Source: CALJDF01 sp038121105 (GTDB taxonomy: Bacteria; Pseudomonadota; Alphaproteobacteria; SHVP01). Taken from it: a stretch of DNA of 64,000 nt. Below the pieces are notes generated by a model. It was not told where the DNA came from. It searched no databases and saw nothing but the letters and a program-made list of their open reading frames with translations. Below, one piece after another: positions 9,081 through 17,940 of the stretch. The stretch is from contig JAYONB010000010.1 of assembly GCA_038121105.1 (NCBI GenBank), positions 79,956 through 143,955 of the forward strand, read 5' to 3'. Position 1 is the stretch's first letter, and each line of letters opens with the position of its first letter. The translations under genes were made by a program, and so were the position numbers.

Positions 9081-9637
9081 CGGACGAGGATCTGCGCAAG
9101 GCCATCCAGTTGCTTCACGAGCGTACGGACGAGGATCTGCGCGAAAGGTTTGATCGGAGTCTTCCTTTCCAAGACGGCATGTTCGATCGTTGGGAACGTG
9201 CCGAACGACTTGGCTTCGCCAAGGACGTCAGCATCTACAATTCAAGCCTCGTCTACGGTGATGTTCGCGTCGGCGAGGCAAGCTGGATCGGGCCCTATAC
9301 ATTGCTGGACGGTTCCCAAGGCGGTCTGACCATCGGCCACCACTGCTCGATCTCGGCCGGTGTCCAGATCTATACCCACGATACGGTTCTCTGGTCCCTT
9401 TCGGGCGGCATATCGGACAAGCGAATCGGCGCGGTTTCGATCGGCGACTGCACTTATGTCGGTAGCCAGGTCGTCATCGCGTGCGGGGTGACCATCGGGA
9501 TGCAATGTGTCGTTGCCGCCAACAGTTTCGTAAATCGGAATGTGGCCGATCGCACGATCGTCGGCGGAACACCCGCCAAACCTATCGGTATGGTCGATGT
9601 CGGCGCAGACGGCAGCATTGCCCTCCGATATGACTAG
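9077..9637 (+). CDS. Left-handed beta-helix (hexapeptide-repeat) acyltransferase
   Basis: I take the ATG at 9077, which overlaps the preceding TGA as ATGA, giving 186 residues; a longer frame from 9023 would run into the amidotransferase gene. The product has imperfect hexapeptide repeats (GEASWIGPYTLLD, GQCTY-like turns, IACGVTIGMQCVVAANS) and ends GGTPAKPIG, the usual end of the beta-helix fold. The sequence TIGHHCSISAGVQIYTHD has the His-rich segment of the WbbJ/maltose-acetyltransferase type. It probably acetylates or formylates a sugar hydroxyl or amino group made by the operon. Confidence 0.82.
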   Translation: MTDEDLRKAIQLLHERTDEDLRERFDRSLPFQDGMFDRWERAERLGFAKDVSIYNSSLVYGDVRVGEASWIGPYTLLDGSQGGLTIGHHCSISAGVQIYTHDTVLWSLSGGISDKRIGAVSIGDCTYVGSQVVIACGVTIGMQCVVAANSFVNRNVADRTIVGGTPAKPIGMVDVGADGSIALRYD

Positions 9638-9658
9638 GCCGTCACGGCGTCTTCGGAA

Positions 9659-10975
9659 ATGCGCCTAGTCGACGCCCTCCTTGCCGTAATTATCGTCATT
9701 CTTGCGGCGCCCATCTTCCTGTTGGCGCTCCTCATCGTTCGCCGCCTTGAACCTGCAACGCGCAGCACGATCGTCTCGCTAACGGCCGACTCGATTGCGG
9801 ACACATCGCGGCTCAATACGCCTGATACGCTTGCTCAGTTCTATGGGCGGGATCCGTTCGTTCGCACGTATGTCGTTCACACTGGCGACCGGTCGGGCGG
9901 GGCGAGAAGGCTCGCTCCGGGCATCATCGGTGTGGAACTCCCGATGTGCTTGCCGCAGTTCGTCGAGCGCCTCGTCCCGCTAACGACCCGGATGTGGCTC
10001 GAGATTTCGAGTATTCCGGCAACGATTCGGTTAATGCGCCGGTTGGGATCCGATGTTCTGGAGGTCATGTCACCCAGCGCGATGGTGCCACGCGCCCTAC
10101 TCATCCAACTGCTGACGGGCTGCCGGCTCACCACCCAGGTGCGCGGCAACATCGATCTCCTGACGCATTCTCTCGGCACCTACTTTTACTGCCGCATTCG
10201 GACCCGCTGGTTGCTCCCACGGTTGTTCGCCGGCGCGGTTCATCGATTGATTGCAGAAGGCTTCTATCGGCGCTGCGATCTTGTTGTCGGTTACAACCTC
10301 AACAACCTGCAAAGCGCGATTTCGAATGGGGCGGACCCAACCAAAAGTCGTCTGGCGCGCATTTCAATCGACCAGACCATTATGGATGCGCCTGTGCGGC
10401 CGCGCACCGATCTACCGGGGTTTCCACAAAGTGGGCGCGTGATCTTGCTGTGGTCTCGATTGGGGCCGGAAAAATACGTTGCGGAGGCCCTTGAGGCGTT
10501 CATTGCCCTTGCCGCGACACATGCCGATGTCGCCTTCGTCATCGTCGGCGACGGGCCATTGCGCGAATCGCTCGAAGCGCGATCACGCGCCGCCGGAGTG
10601 GCGGACAGGGTTGCCTTTCTAGGGTTCCGCGACCGGGCGTTTATTCGATCTGCAGCGGCCTATGCCGACGTGGCTTTGGTGCCCTACGGCGGGAGTTCAC
10701 TGGTCGAGGCCATTTTACTCGATCTGCCGGTCGTCGCTTTCGACGTGGAGTGGCACGCGGAACTCGTGCGACCGGGGGAGACGGGTTTTCTCGCCGATTT
10801 CCCCGATGCCCACCATATGGCGGCGCAGTTGACGGCGGCTCTAGACAACCCTGACGAGGCAAAGCGGATGGCGCGGGCATGCCGCGTGGTGGCCGACCGG
10901 ATGTTCGATCCGGATCGGTTACGCGCAAATGAACGTCGCATCTATTCGTCATTGGTAAGGGCGCCCGCCGCGTGA
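9659..10975 (+). CDS. Membrane-anchored GT4-type glycosyltransferase
   Basis: The 438-residue protein opens with a hydrophobic segment (residues about 5-28) that should anchor it in the inner membrane. The C-terminal half is a GT-B donor-binding domain: LLWSRLGPEKYV, VIVGDGPLRESLE, FLGFRD and the nucleotide-sugar pocket GSSLVEAILLDLPVVAFD with its conserved glutamate. The RLGPEK lysine is in the usual place for diphosphate binding. It probably transfers a sugar onto the growing lipid-linked glycan. The ATG is 21 bases after the previous stop. The next gene overlaps by four bases (GTGA). Confidence 0.82.
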   Translation: MRLVDALLAVIIVILAAPIFLLALLIVRRLEPATRSTIVSLTADSIADTSRLNTPDTLAQFYGRDPFVRTYVVHTGDRSGGARRLAPGIIGVELPMCLPQFVERLVPLTTRMWLEISSIPATIRLMRRLGSDVLEVMSPSAMVPRALLIQLLTGCRLTTQVRGNIDLLTHSLGTYFYCRIRTRWLLPRLFAGAVHRLIAEGFYRRCDLVVGYNLNNLQSAISNGADPTKSRLARISIDQTIMDAPVRPRTDLPGFPQSGRVILLWSRLGPEKYVAEALEAFIALAATHADVAFVIVGDGPLRESLEARSRAAGVADRVAFLGFRDRAFIRSAAAYADVALVPYGGSSLVEAILLDLPVVAFDVEWHAELVRPGETGFLADFPDAHHMAAQLTAALDNPDEAKRMARACRVVADRMFDPDRLRANERRIYSSLVRAPAA

Positions 10976-12498
10976 GTGCTGCGGTGGTGCCGCTCTGGCT
11001 CGGCATGGTCGCGCTCGCAATTGCCATCGTGTTGCGCGTTTTGCCACGTTTGGTATGGCCGAGGTATCACGGCACCGATGCCTACTATCACCAAGCCTAC
11101 ATCCGTCTTATCCGAGAGACGGGGCATCGTCTTCCGCAGCAAAACCCCCGCATCACCGGACCGGGACGTCACGCTTATCCGGCCCTCTTTCATTGGGCGT
11201 TGTCATTTTTCAATCCGGGCCAGGTGCGCTGGTTTGATGGGTTCGGCGGTGCCCTCGGTGATCTCATTGTTGCGGTTGCGACATCCGCGGTCTTGTACGT
11301 TCATGGCGCCGCCGACCTTGGCCAGGCGTTCGCCGTGGCGGGGCTCTACCTTTTCCTTCCCGGATTGGTCCTGCCGCACATCGGTCCACGCGCTTTTACG
11401 TTGACCCCGCGTGTTTGGGGGCAAGCGTTCTACGCGTTGGCGGTCGTCTGCTGGTTGGTGGCGGAAACCGTTCCGCAAGCTTGGGCGTTGTCTGTGTTGC
11501 CGCTGGCCCTGATGCTTCTGACGTCGAAATTTGCGGTGCAGAACTTGGTGTTCATCACGCCGGTCGTGGCAGTCGTTACCGGACGGTACGAGATTGCTCT
11601 CGTCGCCATTGCGGCAGCGGTGCTGGCGCTCGTGCTTTTTCGCGCGATGTTCGTCCGTCAACTGGTGGGCCAGCTAGGCCATCTCACCTGGTATTTCCGG
11701 CGCAACCAGGGAATGGTTGCTCACCGCAACAACTGGCGAGCATTAGTGGATGCACTGCGCGCGGCAAACCTGCGTCGTCTCTTGGTAGAAAGCCTTTGGC
11801 ACAACCCACTCGTTTCCGGTCTCGTGCGTCACTTTCCATTGATCTTGGCGATTGGATTGGCCTGGTCGAGCCCCGGGAACTATGAGCTGGCGTTAGCATT
11901 CGCGCTGTCATGGGTGGCGCTCGTCCCGTGGTTTCTCACGGCATTTGGTCCTGCGCGCATTCTTGGTGAAAGCGAACGCTATCTTGAGTTCGCCGCACCG
12001 GCGGGGTGGATGCTGTTGTGGTTTACCCATCCGAGTCCGCTGGTTATCGTGGTCGTTTCGTTGGCGTGCCTTGGCGGGTATGTCGCGACGGTGGTCTTCA
12101 TGTCCCGTACGCATCGGGGATTCGGAAGCGACGCGGAGGGGGAGGTCGCCCAAGTGTTAGCCCGAGAGCGCGACGTGACGCTGCTTTGTCTCCATGATCC
12201 CGAAAGCTACTATTTCCTCGCTGCAACCGACGCTAGGCTGGCCAAGTACAATGGAGACCTCACAGCCTTCGGCGACGCGGGTCGGTTTATCGCTCGGTTC
12301 TTCTGGCGCTATCCCTATGTCGATCCGAGGTCTCTGAAGGACCTCATCGAAGAAGGCGATGTGACGCATGTTTTGGAAAACCGACGCGGTCGGGACCGGT
12401 TCGTCGCCTCTGCGGGCACGGACTACGATATGACGGGGCTGCAAGAGATCTTTCGCAACCAGGCCTATGTTCTTTACGCCGCTAGGTCTGCTCCGTGA
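10972..12498 (+). CDS. Polytopic membrane protein resembling GT-C/STT3-type glycosyltransferases
   Basis: This 508-residue protein has roughly ten hydrophobic segments in its first 390 residues and a soluble tail of about 120 residues. Just after the first membrane segment it reads GTDAYYHQAYIRLI (Asp36 to His40). This resembles the first external loop of STT3/AglB/PglB oligosaccharyltransferases, where an acidic residue binds the metal. I do not see the WWDYG motif of those enzymes, so it is not a complete classical oligosaccharyltransferase. A lipid-phosphate-sugar-dependent GT-C transferase is the best guess. The GTG start overlaps the previous stop (GTGA). Confidence 0.6.
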   Translation: MSAAVVPLWLGMVALAIAIVLRVLPRLVWPRYHGTDAYYHQAYIRLIRETGHRLPQQNPRITGPGRHAYPALFHWALSFFNPGQVRWFDGFGGALGDLIVAVATSAVLYVHGAADLGQAFAVAGLYLFLPGLVLPHIGPRAFTLTPRVWGQAFYALAVVCWLVAETVPQAWALSVLPLALMLLTSKFAVQNLVFITPVVAVVTGRYEIALVAIAAAVLALVLFRAMFVRQLVGQLGHLTWYFRRNQGMVAHRNNWRALVDALRAANLRRLLVESLWHNPLVSGLVRHFPLILAIGLAWSSPGNYELALAFALSWVALVPWFLTAFGPARILGESERYLEFAAPAGWMLLWFTHPSPLVIVVVSLACLGGYVATVVFMSRTHRGFGSDAEGEVAQVLARERDVTLLCLHDPESYYFLAATDARLAKYNGDLTAFGDAGRFIARFFWRYPYVDPRSLKDLIEEGDVTHVLENRRGRDRFVASAGTDYDMTGLQEIFRNQAYVLYAARSAP

Positions 12499-14246
12499 TC
12501 GGGCGGCTCGCGGTCTATTTTCAGGCCGTCCCAGGCGGCGCTGGCCGCCTAATCCCATTGTTCTTTCTTTCGGGAATTGCGGCATTACTCGAAGGGAGCG
12601 CGCTGGTTTTACTTGTCCCCATCATCGAGGGCGGTGGAGGCGTCGCCAGTGGCGGGCTTGCCGTTCGTATTGTGCTGTCGGTTCTCACGGCCGTCGGCAT
12701 TGAGTCGTCGATTACCAATCTTGCGGTTTGTTTCGGCGTCTTGGCGATCGTGTCGGCGGTCCTCATTTGGCTGTCGACCGTTGCGATCCACATGTTGGTG
12801 ACGGGAACCGACGCGCGCATGCGCCGCCTGCTTTTCGACGGCGTTATGGGGTTGGCGTGGCCCCGCCTTGCAGCGGAAAAGTCCGGCAACATCGTCAAGG
12901 CGCTCAATGCCGATCCCATTCAAGCGGGCATCGGATTGCACAACCTCCTGCTGGCCGGGACCAACGCGATTGCGGGATGTGCCTATCTGGTGATCGCTCT
13001 CATTCTTTCTTGGCGGCTCACTCTTCTCAGTTTGGCGTTCGCGATCGTCGTTTTGCCGGTCTACCTGTGGCTCGTGTCGCGCGGGCGCCGCGCCAGCCAG
13101 GAGGCGAGCCAACTAGAGTCCTCTGTGCTCGGTCATGCCCAAGAAAGCGTCGGCAACGCCAAACTTTTATTCGCCCAGGGCCTGCGTGGTTTTGTTACCG
13201 GACGCTATCGTACGATCGTGGATCGCTATCGAGGCGCGCGCCTTCGCCAGGACATTCTCGTCGAATCATCGCGGCTTTCTTTCGAACTCGTCGCCGTTCT
13301 GTTTGTTCTCGGCATTCTATTGCTGATCGCAATGGGGACCGGCGATTTGCCGATCAGCCTCGGTCTTGTATTTCTCGCGGTGTTCTATCGCTTGGCGCCG
13401 AAAATCGTGACGGTCCAGTCCGGCCTATTCAGGGCGGCCAATCATGCGGCTTGGGTGCAAGAATGGTTGGAGCGCCTTAGAGATTACGAAGCAAATCGCG
13501 CCGCGACGACGGGAACGAAGCCGCCGTACTATTCGACCGATCTCAAAATCGTTGACGGTGCATTTCGCTATCAAGGCAGATCCGGCCTCGACGAAGGTGC
13601 GGAAGCACAAATTGGCCGCATCCACGGATTGCAGGACATCAATCTCACCGTCCCTGCGAACAGCGCGATTGCGATAAGCGGTCCATCCGGGCACGGCAAA
13701 AGCACGCTCATTGACGTCATCGCCGGGCTGATCGCGCTCGATTCCGGTCGCGTGTTGCTCGACGGGACCTCCTTGAGCGAGATCGATCTTGCTGCGTGGC
13801 AACGCATGATCGGCTTCGTACCGCAAGATGCGCCGCTTTTTCACGGGACGATCGGCGAGAACATAACCCTAGGCGAGGGTGAGGGCGGGAAAGACGCCTC
13901 GCGTCTCGCCGAGGCGATGCGACTCGCCGATGCCACGGACTTCGTGAGCGACTTGCCGTTCGGGATCGACACGATGGTCGGGGAACGCGGCAATATGCTG
14001 TCCGGCGGACAACGCCAGAGGATCGCACTGGCGCGCGCGCTCTACCGCCAGCCCCGTTTGCTCATTCTCGACGAAGCAACCAGCGCTCTTGACGCATCAA
14101 CCGCGAAACGGGTCGTTACCAACCTGACGGAACTAAAGAATAAGACAGCGATCATCGTCATTAGTCACGAACCCACGCTGCTCGCACTCGCCGACGTTCG
14201 ATACGAAATGCGTAACGGCGAACTGCACCCAATAGATTATCTATGA
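12495..14246 (+). CDS. ABC exporter (fused membrane and ATPase domains), candidate glycolipid flippase
   Basis: The 583-residue half-transporter has about six membrane segments in residues 15-310 and a nucleotide-binding domain from about 345. The ATPase parts are all present: Walker A GPSGHGKST, Q-loop FVPQD, signature LSGGQRQR, Walker B LLILDEATSALD and the H-loop ISHE. The layout is that of MsbA/PglK exporters that flip lipid-linked sugars or lipid A across the inner membrane. Placement next to a glycosyltransferase and a GT-C-like protein favours a flippase. It starts with GTG and overlaps the previous gene by four bases. Confidence 0.85.
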   Translation: MIGRLAVYFQAVPGGAGRLIPLFFLSGIAALLEGSALVLLVPIIEGGGGVASGGLAVRIVLSVLTAVGIESSITNLAVCFGVLAIVSAVLIWLSTVAIHMLVTGTDARMRRLLFDGVMGLAWPRLAAEKSGNIVKALNADPIQAGIGLHNLLLAGTNAIAGCAYLVIALILSWRLTLLSLAFAIVVLPVYLWLVSRGRRASQEASQLESSVLGHAQESVGNAKLLFAQGLRGFVTGRYRTIVDRYRGARLRQDILVESSRLSFELVAVLFVLGILLLIAMGTGDLPISLGLVFLAVFYRLAPKIVTVQSGLFRAANHAAWVQEWLERLRDYEANRAATTGTKPPYYSTDLKIVDGAFRYQGRSGLDEGAEAQIGRIHGLQDINLTVPANSAIAISGPSGHGKSTLIDVIAGLIALDSGRVLLDGTSLSEIDLAAWQRMIGFVPQDAPLFHGTIGENITLGEGEGGKDASRLAEAMRLADATDFVSDLPFGIDTMVGERGNMLSGGQRQRIALARALYRQPRLLILDEATSALDASTAKRVVTNLTELKNKTAIIVISHEPTLLALADVRYEMRNGELHPIDYL

Positions 14247-14321
14247 TGCGACCAGCTGTTGTTGACAGGCAATGACCGCCATCGTACGAGACGCGCCGAT
14301 TCGACGAAGGAATCCAAACCA

Positions 14322-15566
14322 ATGAAGATTGCTGTTGTTGGGCTGGGCTATGTCGGCCTGCCGCTCTGTGTCGCCCTTGCAAGAAAGTTCAAAGTCGTCG
14401 GTTTTGATATCGACGAGGCGCGCATTGCTGAAATCGACGCTGGGCATGACCGAACGGGTGAACTAGACGAGGCCGCCTTGCGGAACTGCGCCGCCATCTT
14501 CACTTCTGATGAGGCTGGCCTTGCGGCCGACGTCGTCATCGTCACGGTTCCCACGCCGGTGGATGCGGCTAACCAGCCTGACCTACGAGCCGTAGAGGCC
14601 GCCTCGCGCACGGTCGGCCGACATATCGCCAGGGGCGCCATCGTCGTCTATGAAAGCACCGTTTACCCAGGCGTGACGGAGGAAATCTGCGGCCCGATTC
14701 TCGAAAAGGAGTCCGGATTGGTCTGCGGCACAGACTTTTTCCTGGGCTACTCGCCCGAGCGAATCAATCCGGGCGACCGCGAGCATACGGTGGACCGCAT
14801 CACCAAGGTGATCGCCGGGCAAACCCCCGCGGTGACCGAAAAACTTGCCGAGGTTTATGGCGCGGTAACGACCGGCGGCGTGTTTCGGGCGCGCGACATC
14901 CGGACGGCCGAGGCCGCAAAGGTGATTGAGAATGCGCAGCGCGACATCAACATCGCGTTCGTCAACGAGATCACAGCGGTTTTTCACAAGATGGATTTGT
15001 CGATCCATGACGTCCTCGACGCCGCGCGCACCAAGTGGAACTTCCTCGACTTCAGGCCGGGCCTTGTGGGCGGTCACTGTATCGGGGTCGACCCCTATTA
15101 CCTTGCCGCCAAGGCGGTGGCGGTCGGACATGATCCTAAAGTGATCTTGGCTGGACGAAGCACCAACGATGGGATGGGCGCCTTCATCGCCGACTCGGTT
15201 GCCGCCGATCTCGCTACGCCTGCGCGTGTGCTGGTCATGGGGCTGACGTTCAAAGAGAACGTCCCGGATCTGCGCAACACCCGGGTCGTCGATATCGTCG
15301 CGCGTCTACAGGAACTTGGCCATCAGGTTACGGTGCACGATCCGATTGCCGATCCTGCTGAAGCGCAGCAGTTCTATGGCATCGACCTTGCCGACGGCAT
15401 GGTGGGGCCATTCGACGCTGCGGTCGGCGCCGTCGCGCATGAGGCTTATGTGAAGATGTCGGATCAGGAACTTGCCGGCCTTCTTACCGACAACGGTATC
15501 TTGGCCGATATCAAAGGGATTTGGCGCGAGCGTCGGATCGCAGGCGTTCGGCGCTGGCAGTTGTAG
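14322..15566 (+). CDS. UDP-N-acetylhexosamine 6-dehydrogenase (WbpA/WbpO/TviB-like)
   Basis: The start is ATG 14322, preceded by GAAGGA about ten bases upstream; the frame is open farther upstream but without family similarity. The 414-residue product has the NAD motif GLGYVGLP, STVYPG, the long helix region RDINIAFVNEI, and TKWNFLDFRPGLVGGHCIGVD containing the catalytic cysteine. This segment is typical of the UDP-HexNAc branch (WbpA/WbpO/TviB), not UDP-glucose dehydrogenase. It oxidises C6 to give UDP-GlcNAcA or UDP-GalNAcA, the expected substrate of the fusion enzyme at 2324. It lies 75 bases after the ABC exporter, at the end of the locus. Confidence 0.88.
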   Translation: MKIAVVGLGYVGLPLCVALARKFKVVGFDIDEARIAEIDAGHDRTGELDEAALRNCAAIFTSDEAGLAADVVIVTVPTPVDAANQPDLRAVEAASRTVGRHIARGAIVVYESTVYPGVTEEICGPILEKESGLVCGTDFFLGYSPERINPGDREHTVDRITKVIAGQTPAVTEKLAEVYGAVTTGGVFRARDIRTAEAAKVIENAQRDINIAFVNEITAVFHKMDLSIHDVLDAARTKWNFLDFRPGLVGGHCIGVDPYYLAAKAVAVGHDPKVILAGRSTNDGMGAFIADSVAADLATPARVLVMGLTFKENVPDLRNTRVVDIVARLQELGHQVTVHDPIADPAEAQQFYGIDLADGMVGPFDAAVGAVAHEAYVKMSDQELAGLLTDNGILADIKGIWRERRIAGVRRWQL

Positions 15567-15574
15567 CGCCCGAC

Positions 15575-17236
15575 CTACGTACGTCCGTCCATGCGCATGA
15601 GATGCCAAACGAATCGGCTGTTCTTATTTTCGAAGGGGCGTGTGACGACGATCTGTTTCGTTCGGCGCGGCTTGCCGCCCTCCCCGAAATAGATGCTCTC
15701 TTCGATTTCCGTGGCGCCTTCGGCGGCCTCGAAAATCCACCCCGTGCCGTTGCCGAGCCTCAAGAGAATTTGCCGTCCATCGCCAAGCCGGGTCGCGGTG
15801 ACGTTGGGATGAAGGTGGTATCGCCCGACGAGATTTTGCGGCGTCGCACCGGTCGACGCAGAGCCGGTCTCATGGACGCGTTCTTCGCCGACCAGTTCGT
15901 GCCCGTCCTTGGCGATGTGGAATCGCCGGGTGGTCCGCAAGCCAAAGACGTTTGCATAACTGCTCGTCGCGATTTCCAACCAAGTGTTGTCGCCTTCGTC
16001 CCCGCGAAGCACGTTCGGTCCGGTCGCCGTTGCACCGGTCCTTTCTTGATTGCGATCGTCGATCACGAGAGCCGAATGCGCCGCGGTCGCACGCGATGCG
16101 TCGCGCCATGCGCCCCGCACATCGTCGGGGCAACCACAGTTGACGAACAATCGCTCGCGCCCGATCGAAACTTCGATCGCCAGGGTGGACGCGAAACCCT
16201 CGTCATCCAGAAGAACCGGCCCAGTCGTTTCGGCGATCAAACGCAGTCGACCCTGTTGCAATCGGGTATATCCCGAGGCATCGCTCGATGTGGTCTTTTT
16301 GGTGCGTGCGACGACCGTCGCCACGACCTCGGGGTCCTCTTCGTTCCCGCCGTGAAACACCGCGAGGCCGCCGTCGCCGTGCGTGACCAATCTCAATGCG
16401 GCGCCTAACCGGTCGATACTGTCGTTTAGCAAGGCAACATGAGGTTTTCCTGCGTCGCGGAGTGCGTCGCGCGCCACCAGGAGCGACGGCAAGATGCGGA
16501 GCCACTGGGACGGCGATCGTGTCGCGTGGCCCTCCGCAATCGGTCGCGCCTCGGTGATCAGTCGATCTATTTGCCGATCGTAGGTCGCCAAGCGGCGGCC
16601 TAGGGCGAAGCTTGCCGTTAGAAAACTCGCCCGCGCAATGCAGCGCTGGGGTGCGCTTTCCGCAAGCCCTTGGGCGTGCCCGAGATGGCGATAGTGTTCG
16701 CCAATCAGGCGCATGAACGTTTCACCGAAGTCCGGCTCGGCGTCGATCAGCAAGAAATCGGCATGCGTCAACCAAGACACGAGCCTGAGTCCCAAAATAT
16801 CGGGTCGCCACGCTGCCGGGGTCCAGCGCCCAAAATCCAAAGCCCATCGGCGGATCAATTCCCGCGTTTGCCGCCGCGCGGTCGCCCCGTCCGCCGTTGC
16901 GAAATCGGCGAGCCAGGCGAATTCGTGGCAATGACGCATCCACGATGGCGCAAGGTCGGTTTGGCGCCACGGCGCCTCTGTGGCGTTCTCGACGGTGTGG
17001 CCACCGAACGTATAGCGGCCTTGGAACATCGCGTTGGCCTTGGTTGCCGATCCAGGAACGACCGAATGCGGTGTCCAGACGATTTTCGGGTCGCCCCCAC
17101 GACGCAGCGATGCATGGTAGACATTGGTGCGAAAGACCGTCGATGCGAGGTGGCGCCGCCATCGCGGTACCTTTGGCGCGGGTCCGCTCGTTGCCGATAT
17201 TGGCGAAGAGGTCTCGGCCTCGACGTCGACTGTCAC
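15575..17236 (-). CDS. Heparinase II/III family protein
   Basis: This 553-residue protein matches alphaproteobacterial heparinase II/III-like proteins. It has an alpha-helical N-terminal half (WTPAAWRPDILGLRLVSWL and neighbours) and a beta-rich C-terminal half containing a Tyr/His-rich stretch (GRYHLHPN). Relatives are predicted to cleave or bind acidic polysaccharide, but the role of this genomic-neighbourhood subgroup is not established. I see no clear N-terminal signal peptide. It starts with GTG, overlapping the rpe stop by two bases, so it is probably co-transcribed with rpe and rsmB. It converges with the glycan operon, and its stop lies 8 bases from that operon's last stop. Confidence 0.85.
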   Translation of the reverse strand: MTVDVEAETSSPISATSGPAPKVPRWRRHLASTVFRTNVYHASLRRGGDPKIVWTPHSVVPGSATKANAMFQGRYTFGGHTVENATEAPWRQTDLAPSWMRHCHEFAWLADFATADGATARRQTRELIRRWALDFGRWTPAAWRPDILGLRLVSWLTHADFLLIDAEPDFGETFMRLIGEHYRHLGHAQGLAESAPQRCIARASFLTASFALGRRLATYDRQIDRLITEARPIAEGHATRSPSQWLRILPSLLVARDALRDAGKPHVALLNDSIDRLGAALRLVTHGDGGLAVFHGGNEEDPEVVATVVARTKKTTSSDASGYTRLQQGRLRLIAETTGPVLLDDEGFASTLAIEVSIGRERLFVNCGCPDDVRGAWRDASRATAAHSALVIDDRNQERTGATATGPNVLRGDEGDNTWLEIATSSYANVFGLRTTRRFHIAKDGHELVGEERVHETGSASTGATPQNLVGRYHLHPNVTATRLGDGRQILLRLGNGTGWIFEAAEGATEIEESIYFGEGGKPRRTKQIVVTRPFENKNSRFVWHLMRMDGRT

Positions 17237-17901
17237 GAGGTGCTGGACCTCAGCGCAGCAATGTTTCGGGCGTAGGCGTCGGGGCCGCCCGAAAAGACAG
17301 CCGTCCCGGCGACAAGAATATTGGCGCCGGCGGCAATAGCACCGGGCGCCGTTTCCGACGTGATGCCGCCGTCGACTTCGAGGTCTATGGGACGTCCTCG
17401 GGCGTCGATCAGTTCACGAATCCGCGCAATCTTGTCGACTTGCGAGGCGATAAATTTCTGTCCGCCGAAGCCGGGGTTCACCGACATCACAAGCACCAAA
17501 TCGACATCGTCGAGGACGTTGTCGATCGCATCGACCGGTGTCCCCGGGTTCAGGGCGACGCCCGCCTTTTTGCCCAGCGATTTAATGAGCTGCACCGTGC
17601 GGTGCACGTGGGGGCCCGCTTCGGGGTGAACGGTGATAATGTCCGCACCTGCTTCGGCGAAGGCTGTCACCATCGGATCGACCGGCGAAATCATCAAATG
17701 AACGTCGAAGGGCAGTTTCGTATGCGGCCGTAGCGCCGCCACAACGTTCGGCCCGATCGTCAGATTCGGTACGAAATGACCGTCCATCACGTCGATATGG
17801 ACAAGGTCGGCGCCGCCTGCTTCGATCGCACGCACCTCGTCGGCAAGGCGCGCAAAGTCAGCGGCGAGGATGGAAGGTGCGACCCGGACGGTCTGAGACA
17901 T
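17233..17901 (-). CDS. rpe: Ribulose-phosphate 3-epimerase
   Basis: The product begins MSQTVRVAPSILAADFARLADE and contains HIDVMDGHFVPNLTIG, MSVNPGFGGQKFI and VDGGI, the TIM-barrel metal and phosphate-binding motifs of Rpe. It interconverts ribulose-5-phosphate and xylulose-5-phosphate in the pentose phosphate pathway. I prefer ATG 17901 (222 residues), preceded by AGAAAG, over the in-frame TTG at 17916. It sits between rsmB and the heparinase-like gene, an arrangement seen in other alphaproteobacteria. Confidence 0.95.
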   Translation of the reverse strand: MSQTVRVAPSILAADFARLADEVRAIEAGGADLVHIDVMDGHFVPNLTIGPNVVAALRPHTKLPFDVHLMISPVDPMVTAFAEAGADIITVHPEAGPHVHRTVQLIKSLGKKAGVALNPGTPVDAIDNVLDDVDLVLVMSVNPGFGGQKFIASQVDKIARIRELIDARGRPIDLEVDGGITSETAPGAIAAGANILVAGTAVFSGGPDAYARNIAALRSSTS

Positions 17902-17940
17902 GGCTTTCTGTAACAACTTCCCGACTCGGCTGCAACGAGA

